The position numbers were made by a program, and so were the translations under genes. Below, piece by piece: positions 20,772 through 27,614 of a stretch of 64,000 bases of DNA. Below the pieces are notes generated by a model. The model did not search any database. It was not told the DNA's origin and worked only from the letters and a program-made list of their open reading frames with translations. How positions within the stretch are numbered: the first letter of the stretch is position 1; every line of letters begins with the position of its first letter. The DNA is from Gemella morbillorum (GTDB lineage: Bacteria; Bacillota; Bacilli; Staphylococcales; Gemellaceae). Where the stretch lies: the NCBI RefSeq assembly GCF_900476045.1, contig NZ_LS483440.1:1116001-1180000 (forward strand), given 5' to 3'.

Positions 20772-22136
20772 ATGAAATATATAGTTGTTGGAACATCGCA
20801 CTTCGGATATGAAGCAGTTCAAACTATTTTAAAAAATGACAAAAATGCTGATATTCATTTATATGAGAGAGGCTCTAGCGCTTCTTTTATGGGATGAGGT
20901 AGTCAATCTTATTTAGATGGGACATCTAAAGCATTATCAGAATTACACTTTGCAACAGAAAAATCTTATGCTGAACAAGGAATTAATATTCACTGCAATA
21001 GCGATGTTATAGGATTGAATGCAAAAGAGAAATACATAATAGTAAAAACTTCTTCTGGAGAAGAAGAAAAACAAAACTATGATAAACTTCTTTTAAGCCC
21101 AGGTGGCGCAGCAATTAAACCACCATTTGAAGGAATAGAATTAGAGAATATTCATACATTCCGTGGCCCAGAAGATACTCAAGCAGTATACGATTGCATG
21201 CAAAAAAGTAAAAAAACAGTAGTTGTAGGTGGTGGCTATATCGGCCTTGAAGTTGCAGAATCTTATGCAAAACATGGCATCGATGTTACAATCGTTGATT
21301 TTGCTCCAAGGATTCTAAATACATATCTAGACCAAGAACTTACTGATATCCTAACTAATGAAGGTGCAAAACACAACCTTAAAGTTCATGGTGGGGAAAA
21401 AGTTCTTTCATTTAAAGGTGAAAACGGAAAAGTTACATCTGTTGTAACAGACAAAGGCGAATATGAAGCAGACACAGTAATTATGTCAGTTGGAGTTCGC
21501 CCTGACGCTTCATGGTTAAATGGTGAATTAGAATTAACTGAACGCGGCTTTGTTATAACTAATGAATACCTAGAAACATCTGCTAAAGATGTATATGCTG
21601 GTGGAGACTCTACACTTCTACCATACGCTCCTACTCGCGGTCAATTACCAATTGCACTTGCTACTTTAGCACGACGTCAAGGAGTAATTGCAGCATTAAA
21701 TGCTATGGGAATCAAAACTAAAATGCCTGCTGTTAATGGTACATCAGCATTATCATTCTTTGATTATAAATTTGTGAGTACTGGATTATCACAAAATGGT
21801 GTTAACCTTTATGATGGCAAGGTCTCTTCTAAATATGTAGAGGAGAAGATTTACCCAGACTTTATGAGAAAAGAAAATAATCTTGTTCACATGAAAATCT
21901 ACTTCGATGAAGATACACACAGAGTTTTAGGAGCTCAATTAATGTCTAAACATGACGTTTCTAGCGCTATCGCAGCATTATCTATAGCTATCGCATCAGA
22001 CTGGACTTTAGAACAATTAGCACTTGCTGACATATTCTTCCAACCAGAATTTGATCGCCCATGGCACTTCATTAATGTACTTGCAATGGCAGCCCTTGAT
22101 TATAAATTAGGTGGAGCAGATAAATTACTATTCTAA
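20772..22136 (+). CDS. nox: NADH oxidase/peroxidase family flavoprotein, predicted selenoprotein (TGA at codon 42)
   Basis: A 454-codon flavoprotein disulfide reductase that reduces O2 or H2O2 with NADH. It starts at ATG 20772 after AGGAGG with MKYIVVGTSHFGYEAV, including the family's active-site His10. Codon 42 (20895-20897) is TGA, precisely where enterococcal NADH oxidase and peroxidase have redox-active Cys42 (SFLSCGM there, SFMG-U-GSQ here). The frame is otherwise intact: NAD-binding KTVVVGGGYIGLEVAESYAKHG, FAD-binding DVYAGGDSTLLPY, and C-terminal DIFFQPEFDRPW. A stem-loop with a G-rich apex lies 22 nt after the TGA. The likely reading is selenocysteine. A nonsense mutation is the alternative; without readthrough only 41 residues would be made from this start. 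It is divergent from groESL and ends in its own terminator. Confidence 0.85.
20912..20930 (+). promoter_or_regulatory. candidate bacterial SECIS stem-loop in nox
   Basis: TTTAGAT (20912-20918) pairs perfectly with ATCTAAA (20924-20930) around a GGGAC loop; a further G-C pair can close inside. The loop begins 22 nt after the TGA and starts with G, within the spacing and loop rule known for bacterial SECIS elements. It lies inside the coding region. Confidence 0.6.
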
Positions 22137-22145
22137 TAAAACACT

Positions 22146-22180
22146 AAAAAAGTTCGTTGGAAAATTCCAATGAACTTTTT
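22146..22180. terminator. bidirectional terminator between nox and TRAP-like gene
   Basis: The stem AAAAAGTTCGTTGGAA/TTCCAATGAACTTTTT has A and T runs on both sides and separates the convergent genes. Confidence 0.85.
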
Positions 22181-22385
22181 AATTACCAGAAATCACTTGG
22201 TCTAAATTCGATACTATTCTTGCTCTACCTTGAACTTTGAAATTAACAATATTATCAAACACATTTAGGATAATGACCTCTCCCTTATTTAATATTTCTA
22301 AAGCTTCTTCATTATTTGTTTTCTTAGTGATTACCTTCACATTATCAACTTCTGCCCTTATAATAATATAGCTAGTTTCTTTCAT
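22179..22385 (-). CDS. mtrB: TRAP-like (MtrB family) RNA-binding attenuation protein
   Basis: A 68-residue protein resembling TRAP, the tryptophan-activated 11-subunit ring that binds (G/U)AG repeats. The core alignment is YIIIRAEVDNVKVI and LNKGEVIILNVFDNIVNFKVQG against Bacillus FVVIKAVEDGVNVI and [22 protein letters not shown]. It sits next to folE (mtrA) after hup and gpsA, the same order as in Bacillus. It is divergent: by alignment the RNA-contact Lys37 is Ile and Arg58 is Gln (Lys56 is kept), the ligand-pocket Thr49 and Thr52 are replaced, and the loop carrying Thr25 is three residues shorter. Family membership is supported; whether it binds tryptophan or the same RNA is doubtful. Confidence 0.7.
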   Translation of the reverse strand: MKETSYIIIRAEVDNVKVITKKTNNEEALEILNKGEVIILNVFDNIVNFKVQGRARIVSNLDQVISGN

Positions 22386-22418
22386 AATATACTCCTTATC
22401 TCTTTACAATTCTTCAAA

Positions 22419-22979
22419 TTATAACTTAATTTTATATTGAATATCTTTGACTAGTTCTGTATCTTCTAAAAAAACACCAGTTTTTTTACTAGTTACTGTT
22501 TTTGAGCCTATTTTTTTAATACCACGCATTGCCATACACATATGCTCCGCTTCTATAATTACATATACACCTTTAGGTTGTAATTGCTCTTCTATTGCAT
22601 TTACCAACATAAGTGTCATATCTTCTTGAATTTGAAGTCTACGGCTTGCACTCTCTACAAGACGCGCCAATTTACTAAGACCAGTGATTTTTTTATTATT
22701 AGGAACATAAGCGATATGGCAAACTCCGTAAAAAGGTAGCATGTGATGTTCGCATAACGAATAAAATTGAATATCTTTGACTAATATTGGTTCATCGTTC
22801 TCTGATTCAAAAAATGTATTAATTTCTTCTTTTGGATCCATATTAGTTTTAGACAGTAACTCTTCATACATATTTACACATCTTTTCGGTGTATCTATTA
22901 ATCCAGCTCTTGAAGTATCTTCACCTATATTTTCTAATAATGTTTTTATTAGTTGTTGTGATTGTTCCTTATTTTTCAA
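22419..22979 (-). CDS. folE: GTP cyclohydrolase I
   Basis: It converts GTP to dihydroneopterin triphosphate, the first step of folate synthesis. The zinc and active-site motif YSLCEHHMLPFYGVCHIAYVP and the ITGLSKLARLVESASRRLQ motif are present; a second zinc cysteine is in EAEHMCMAMRG. The length of 186 residues fits. It lies between hup and the TRAP-like gene, matching mtrA in Bacillus, and ends 33 bp before the latter. Confidence 0.97.
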   Translation of the reverse strand: MKNKEQSQQLIKTLLENIGEDTSRAGLIDTPKRCVNMYEELLSKTNMDPKEEINTFFESENDEPILVKDIQFYSLCEHHMLPFYGVCHIAYVPNNKKITGLSKLARLVESASRRLQIQEDMTLMLVNAIEEQLQPKGVYVIIEAEHMCMAMRGIKKIGSKTVTSKKTGVFLEDTELVKDIQYKIKL

Positions 22980-23000
22980 AATTAACCTCCGAATTTTATA

Positions 23001-23028
23001 AAAAAAGAAGTTACCCGTAAGTAACTCC
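23001..23028 (-). terminator. hup terminator
   Basis: On the minus strand the stem GAGTTAC/GTAACTTC is followed by TTTTTTT. It lies just after hup and before folE, so some folE expression may come from readthrough or a separate start. Confidence 0.75.
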
Positions 23029-23047
23029 TCTTAAAATTAAATTTTTA

Positions 23048-23320
23048 TTATTTAACTGCGTCTTTAAGAGCTTTACCAGCTTTGAATGCAGGTACTTTGC
23101 TTGCAGCGATTTCGATAACTTCGTTAGTTTGAGGGTTACGTCCTTTACGAGCAGCTCTCTCTCTAACTTCAAAATTACCAAATCCAATAATTTGGATTTT
23201 TTCACCTTTAGCTAAAGTTTCTTCAACTGTTTCTACGAATGCTTCGATAGCAGCAGTTGCTTGTTTTTTTTGTAGTCCTGATTTTTCAGCTACTTTTGAA
23301 ATTAATTCTGATTTATTCAT
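23048..23320 (-). CDS. hup: DNA-binding protein HU
   Basis: A 90-residue histone-like nucleoid protein. It starts [21 protein letters not shown], with the [20 protein letters not shown] arm that wraps DNA, and ends in [15 protein letters not shown]. Length and sequence are typical. It has its own hairpin terminator and sits between gpsA and folE as in other Bacilli. Confidence 0.98.
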   Translation of the reverse strand: MNKSELISKVAEKSGLQKKQATAAIEAFVETVEETLAKGEKIQIIGFGNFEVRERAARKGRNPQTNEVIEIAASKVPAFKAGKALKDAVK

Positions 23321-23507
23321 TAATTCTTTACCTCCATTATTGAGTAGCGGTTACCCGCTTCACTTATTAAATATTACCATATAAATTACTAATAATCAAG
23401 GATTTATTAAAGAAAAATAGCGAAAACACCTATTTTTTTCTATATTTTTAATAAATTTTCTTAAAAATCTAGCTTTTTCTACTAATTTATTTAGATAAAC
23501 CTTCTTT

Positions 23508-24518
23508 TTACTCAAATTTATTTAGTTCTTCGGCAGCCATTTTTTTCATTAAATTATTAACACAATCTTTAATACTTAATCCCTCATATAGAACTTTATA
23601 AATATTTTCGGTAATAGGCATATAAACATTATATTTTTTCGATAGAAAATAACAAACTTTTGTAGTTCTTACACCCTCTGCAACCATATCTAATTTTTCT
23701 ATGGCTTGTTCTAATGTATACCCTTGCCCAATTAAGTATCCACAATTGTAGTTTCTTGAGTGCTTAGATGTACAAGTTACCACTAGATCTCCAATTCCTC
23801 CAAGACCTAAAAATGTCATTTCATCTGCGCCTAGTTTTTTCCCAAGTCGTGTTATTTCTATTAAACCACGTGTAAGTAAGGCTGCCTTTGCATTATCACC
23901 ATACTGCATTCCATCTATAATACCACAACCTAATGCTATTATATTTTTTAGCGCACCACCTACTTCAACTCCAATAATATCCTTATTGACATATATTCTA
24001 AAATATTTATTATGAAAAATTTCTTGTGCTAGTTTATTCAATTCATCATTTTCAGAGGCAATTGCAACTACTGTAGGATTTCGAAGAATTAATTCTTCAG
24101 CATGAGAAGGCCCACTCAAAACACCCACACCTTTCAGATTGTCAGATATTATTTCATCTTTTATAACCTCTGACATTCTTTTATTTGTCTCCATCTCTAA
24201 TCCTTTAGAAACATGAATAATATATTTCGGCTTTTCCAAATATTCATTTATTTTCCTGGCAGTTTCCCTCATAACTTTTGTAGGTACTGCAATTACTATT
24301 ACATCAGCAAAAGTAACCGCCTCACTTAAATCAGATGTCGCTACAATTTCATTAGGTAATACAGCATCTTTCAAATATCTTTTGTTTGTATGCTCAATAT
24401 TAATTTCATCTCTGGCCTTTTCTGTCCTAGCGTACAGTAACAATTCATGCCCATTGTCTACTATTGCCTGTGACAAGGCTGTTCCCCAACTTCCTGAACC
24501 AATTACAGATACTTTCAT
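23508..24518 (-). CDS. gpsA: NAD(P)-dependent glycerol-3-phosphate dehydrogenase
   Basis: It reduces dihydroxyacetone phosphate to sn-glycerol-3-phosphate for phospholipid synthesis. The Rossmann motif VIGSGSWGTALSQA is at residues 4-17. The catalytic lysine region GVEVGGALKNIIALGCGI and the substrate motif TSKHSRNYNCGYLIGQG are present. The length of 336 residues fits. It lies upstream of hup on the same strand. Confidence 0.97.
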   Translation of the reverse strand: MKVSVIGSGSWGTALSQAIVDNGHELLLYARTEKARDEINIEHTNKRYLKDAVLPNEIVATSDLSEAVTFADVIVIAVPTKVMRETARKINEYLEKPKYIIHVSKGLEMETNKRMSEVIKDEIISDNLKGVGVLSGPSHAEELILRNPTVVAIASENDELNKLAQEIFHNKYFRIYVNKDIIGVEVGGALKNIIALGCGIIDGMQYGDNAKAALLTRGLIEITRLGKKLGADEMTFLGLGGIGDLVVTCTSKHSRNYNCGYLIGQGYTLEQAIEKLDMVAEGVRTTKVCYFLSKKYNVYMPITENIYKVLYEGLSIKDCVNNLMKKMAAEELNKFE

Positions 24519-24647
24519 TTTTCATCCTCACTATTTTTACTATTTACTTAATTATATCAAATTTTCATAAAATATACATTAATTTTCCTCTATAAATAAA
24601 TTTTTTACTTCTCTTAATTTTGCCTACTACATTTTTGTATAAAGCTA

Positions 24648-24656
24648 TGCTATAAT
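24648..24656 (+). promoter_or_regulatory. extended -10 promoter of the 24.7-25.7 kb cluster
   Basis: TGCTATAAT is a complete extended -10 element, 32 bp before the first gene of a three-gene cluster. No convincing -35 is seen. Confidence 0.5.
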
Positions 24657-24688
24657 AAAATTATAATTTTAAAAGGAGATTATTTTTT

Positions 24689-24892
24689 ATGAATTGGTTT
24701 GAAATAACACTAATTGATGGTACTCGAGGGCTTTTAAATCTTGATAATGTTGTTGATATTTGGAAAGGTTTAGATGATGATTATGCAACTATTAGCCAAG
24801 TCAATGATGAAGAACTAGAAGTACCCGCATCAGAATATGATAGACTAAAACGCGCATTAGACTTGAAAGGTTATACTCTAGGAGGATTCTAA
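24689..24892 (+). CDS. hypothetical protein, 67 residues
   Basis: A small acidic cytosolic protein (MNWFEITLIDGTRGLLNLDNVVDI at the start) with no signal or membrane segment. I do not recognise the family. AAAAGGAG precedes the ATG at good spacing and an extended -10 lies just upstream, so it is very likely expressed. It ends one base before the next gene, which argues for co-translation with the two following genes. Confidence 0.7.
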   Translation: MNWFEITLIDGTRGLLNLDNVVDIWKGLDDDYATISQVNDEELEVPASEYDRLKRALDLKGYTLGGF

Positions 24893-24893
24893 T

Positions 24894-25097
24894 ATGGTTA
24901 GGTTTTTTAAAATTTTTACTACACTATTGATTATTTCTCTACTAGCAATCGGTATATATTATTACTTTAACAATAACACTAATTCAGATAACATTGAGGA
25001 CAAAACAAATATAGAAAACACTGTAAAAAGTGAAACAAGTTCTAATGAAAGTATTGAAGGCACCGTTGTTGCTAAGCGTAGTACTGAAAATAAATAA
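24894..25097 (+). CDS. hypothetical single-pass membrane protein, 67 residues
   Basis: One N-terminal hydrophobic segment (about residues 5-25, FKIFTTLLIISLLAIGIYYYF) is followed by a polar Asn/Ser/Glu-rich tail, so the tail should lie outside the cell. No family is recognised. GGAGG from the end of the previous gene serves as its ribosome site. It is the middle gene of a three-gene cluster with a secreted protein. Confidence 0.6.
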   Translation: MVRFFKIFTTLLIISLLAIGIYYYFNNNTNSDNIEDKTNIENTVKSETSSNESIEGTVVAKRSTENK

Positions 25098-25117
25098 TTA
25101 ATAAGAGGTTAGATTTT

Positions 25118-25702
25118 ATGAAAAATAAACAATTAAAAAGATTAGGGAAAATTTTATTTTCTCTTACACTTATATTTTCTTCAATTGGGATAACAAATAC
25201 TCATGTTGTAGATGCTAAAAAAAGCTCTACTCCGCGCCCAAAACCAAGTAGCAAACCTACCAGCAGTAAGCCGAATGCAAAACCAAGTTCTCAAACATCT
25301 AGCAATAAACCTACTTCTAACTCAAGTTCTAAAAACTCTAAAGGAACTTACAACAAAAACTATAATAGTTATAATAATAAAGGTTACAAAAAGCAATATA
25401 CAGAGTATTTAAATAATAATTACAGAAATAGTGGTTTTTTCTCAGGAAGCAGTATCACAAATGCGCTTTTATGGTACACACTATTTAATTCAACAGCTTC
25501 TCGTAATCATATTCATGCTAGTGATAAACAAAAAGAATTGGTAGATAATGTTAAAGATAGTAAGGTACCTGTTTATATGCTTGAAATAAAAACTAAAGAT
25601 GGCGAAATAAAACACGTTACCGTTACTAAAGAACAGTATGATGAAGTGAAAGAAGGCGATAATATCTCTCTTAAAGATGGAAACTTAGAAATTAAAAATT
25701 AA
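25118..25702 (+). CDS. secreted Ser/Pro/Lys-rich hypothetical protein
   Basis: A 194-residue protein with a signal peptide (KRLGKILFSLTLIFSSIGITNTHVVDA, probable cleavage near residue 33). A low-complexity Ser/Lys/Pro/Asn stretch follows at about 35-75, then a Tyr/Asn/Lys-rich stretch, a short hydrophobic patch (NALLWYTLF), and a C-terminal domain of about 55 residues (VPVYMLEIKTKDGEIKHVTVTKEQYDEV). No sortase motif is visible. The composition suggests an extracellular, wall-associated protein. No named family is recognised. Confidence 0.7.
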   Translation: MKNKQLKRLGKILFSLTLIFSSIGITNTHVVDAKKSSTPRPKPSSKPTSSKPNAKPSSQTSSNKPTSNSSSKNSKGTYNKNYNSYNNKGYKKQYTEYLNNNYRNSGFFSGSSITNALLWYTLFNSTASRNHIHASDKQKELVDNVKDSKVPVYMLEIKTKDGEIKHVTVTKEQYDEVKEGDNISLKDGNLEIKN

Positions 25703-25728
25703 AGGAGCTAATTAATTAGCTCCTTTAA
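25699..25728. terminator. bidirectional terminator overlapping both stop regions
   Basis: A perfect 30-nt palindrome (TTAAAGGAGCTAATT and its complement) separates the secreted-protein gene from the MetE-like gene. The palindrome includes both stop codons. Confidence 0.85.
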
Positions 25729-26915
25729 TTTTTGTAGTATCTTTCTCTCAACATTTGCGCTGCTGCAACCATATTTTTCAATTTTTTTTGGATAATCGGG
25801 TACGGATTTAACGGTCGCTTAGCGAATGTTGCAAAACCACAATCAGGATTTAACCAAATTTTTTCAGGTGGAAGAAACTGTAAAACTTCCTCTACCCTTT
25901 CAACTATTTCTTCAACAGATTCAATTCGTTCACTTCGCGGGTTAATACAACCAAACCCTAGAATTATCTTGGTATCTAAGAAGTTATTAAAGAATAGTTT
26001 TTCTATTTCTCCTGCTCGCGGTGTTGAAAATTCTAGTGCTAACATATCTACATCTAGCGAATCAAAAAACTTACCTAATTTATCATATGCACCATGTAAT
26101 AAAACACTCTCATCTGTAGTCCAATTCCCTCGACATACATGCATTGCACTGGTGACACCTTCATACTTTCTAATTTCTGCAAGTACAGGCGTCAGCAATG
26201 ATTTTGCAAATTTTAACTCTTTGTCAACCTTGACTTTTTCTGATAAGGCCCCTCAGTAAAAAGAGTTATCTGCTTTTTCATTAGTAAATACTACCTCTGA
26301 TAAAATAGGTTCATCAATTTGAATTATTTTAGCTCCACTTTCTACCAATTCACGTATTTCATTACATAAAAGTTCTACAACATCTTCTCCCAATTCACGA
26401 CGCCCATCATAAACTTTTCCTGTTACTTCTTTTAACCACATTGAACGTGTTAATAAATATGGGCTTGGCAAGGTGCATTTTATATCACCATCTACTAATT
26501 CTTTTAAGATACCAAATTCAAAATCATTAAGTCTCTTTTTTGTATCAAGTTTTGAAAAACATATAGGGCTATTCATCGTATCGTCTGCAGCATCCATTTC
26601 TTCTAAACTCTTGCTAAAATTATCAGTATTATTAGTTAACGACATTACTTCTTCCATATTAAGTAATTTTATACCATCAACGACTTCAGCCACATAACTC
26701 ATATAATTATCTCTATTTAACTCACCGCTTACTATTACATCAATTCCACATTCTTTTTGTAATTCAACTACTCTGCGAGTTTCTTCCAATAATTTTTCTT
26801 TATACGCTTTTTCATACTTCGAACTATTATTACTACTTTCTTTTAATAATAGTAGTTCTTTAGTTCTTGGAAGACTACCTATTAAAGTTGTTGTAAAAGG
26901 TTTAAATTTCGTCAT
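25725..26915 (-). CDS. MetE-like (cobalamin-independent methionine synthase C-domain) protein, predicted selenoprotein (TGA at codon 221)
   Basis: A single-domain, 396-codon relative of the catalytic half of MetE, a zinc methyltransferase fold. It begins at ATG 26915 after AGGAGG with FTTTLIGSLPRTKEL. Zinc-ligand counterparts of MetE are seen: His259 and Cys261 (MHVCRGNW), Glu295 (DMLALEFSTPR) and Cys359 (IWLNPDCG). Codon 221 (complement of 26253-26255) is TGA in NSFY-U-GALSEK. The frame is open from 1 to 220 and from 222 to the TAA, with no other lesion, and the two parts complete one domain. A palindromic stem with a GG apex lies 24 nt after the TGA. The gene upstream is YedF-like, a selenium-linked family. 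Selenocysteine is the best reading; a nonsense mutation is the alternative. The methyl donor and acceptor are unknown. Confidence 0.8.
26223..26234 (-). promoter_or_regulatory. candidate bacterial SECIS stem-loop in MetE-like gene
   Basis: On the minus strand GTCAAGGTTGAC is a perfect palindrome: a 4-5 bp stem with the GG at its apex, 24-25 nt after the TGA. Spacing and G-rich apex match the nox element, although the stem is short and does not extend well. Confidence 0.45.
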
Positions 26916-26938
26916 ATATACCTCCTAATTAAAAATAA

Positions 26939-27009
26939 AAGGCTAGCAATATATTGTTATCACCTTTCCGTTAATCTCTCGTGATTCATTCATTATATCA
27001 ACTAGCCTT
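26939..27009 (-). terminator. structured intercistronic element with terminator arms, yedF to MetE-like gene
   Basis: Outer arms AAGGCTAG/CTAGCCTT enclose about 55 nt and are followed on the minus strand by TTTTATTTTT, so it can end yedF transcription. Inside are a 6-bp AT stem and an ATCAC/GTGAT hairpin, and an AAAGGTGAT sequence like a ribosome site. This is more elaborate than a plain terminator and could be an attenuator for the MetE-like gene. Confidence 0.5.
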
Positions 27010-27018
27010 ATAACATTA

Positions 27019-27360
27019 TTATGGTTCAACTACTAGATCACTATTAGTCATTATATCTATAACTTCTGACATTGTTGTAGTTCCACCTACTTTAAGGTAA
27101 TCATCTAAATCATAATAATCTAGACATATTCCACATGAAAGAATTTTAACACCTCGTTTTTCTAATTCTAGTAAATCTTCTAGTGATTCAGATCCTTTAG
27201 TAGTTAATTTTACTCCCTCACCATAAAAAACAATATGTTGTGGTAAATGTTCTTTTTGAGAAAGAACATGAATGAACCCTTTCATTAAATTATCTATTAA
27301 TTCTTGTTCTCCACTTCCCATTCCTGTTGTTTTTATTACAACGTCATATTTTAAAGCCAT
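27019..27360 (-). CDS. yedF: YedF-type selenium-associated DsrE-like protein
   Basis: A 113-residue protein matching the C-terminal DsrE-like part of YedF proteins, with TTGMGSGEQELIDNLMKGFIH near the start, VFYGEGVKLTTKGSESLEDL in the middle and the cysteine motif ILSCGICLDYY. YedF is known from comparative genomics as associated with species that use selenium. Most members have an N-terminal TusA-like domain of about 75 residues that is absent here; the ATG follows AAAGGAGG closely, so this is the true start. It lies about 100 bp upstream of the MetE-like selenoprotein gene on the same strand. The biochemical role is unknown. Confidence 0.8.
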   Translation of the reverse strand: MALKYDVVIKTTGMGSGEQELIDNLMKGFIHVLSQKEHLPQHIVFYGEGVKLTTKGSESLEDLLELEKRGVKILSCGICLDYYDLDDYLKVGGTTTMSEVIDIMTNSDLVVEP

Positions 27361-27417
27361 AATAACGCCTCCTTTTATAAATTGTTTAATTATATTTTTA
27401 GATTAATATCTATAAAT

Positions 27418-27447
27418 ATTATAACATAAGCATTATAACCTTATCAA
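27418..27447 (-). promoter_or_regulatory. yedF promoter
   Basis: On the minus strand TTGATA (27442-27447) and a perfect TATAAT (27418-27423) are 18 nt apart, about 60 bp before yedF. Confidence 0.6.
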
Positions 27448-27564
27448 GGACTTTATAAATCAATATATTTTATTATATTTTAGAATATAATAAATATAAT
27501 AAAATACTATACTTACATTTCCTTATTTATAGGTAAATAGATATATAATATAAAATTATATTTT

Positions 27565-27613
27565 TTCAATAAAAAAAGAAACTCTATATTATAAAGTTTC
27601 TTTTTTTATTGAA
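27565..27613 (-). terminator. typA terminator
   Basis: A 19-bp perfect stem (TTCAATAAAAAAAGAAACT and complement) lies directly after the typA stop. The long A/T tracts give a U-run in the minus transcript. Confidence 0.85.
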
Positions 27614-27614
27614 T

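Noticed and set aside
20772-26915. UGA read as tryptophan or glycine (altered genetic code)
   Set aside because: The other genes use TGG for Trp, end normally, and do not contain internal TGAs. Only two genes have one, and one of these falls at a catalytic Cys codon.
26939-27009. Selenocysteine tRNA (selC) between yedF and the MetE-like gene
   Set aside because: No acceptor-stem pairing with a T-arm GGTTCGA or a TCA anticodon can be found; it is a terminator-like structure.
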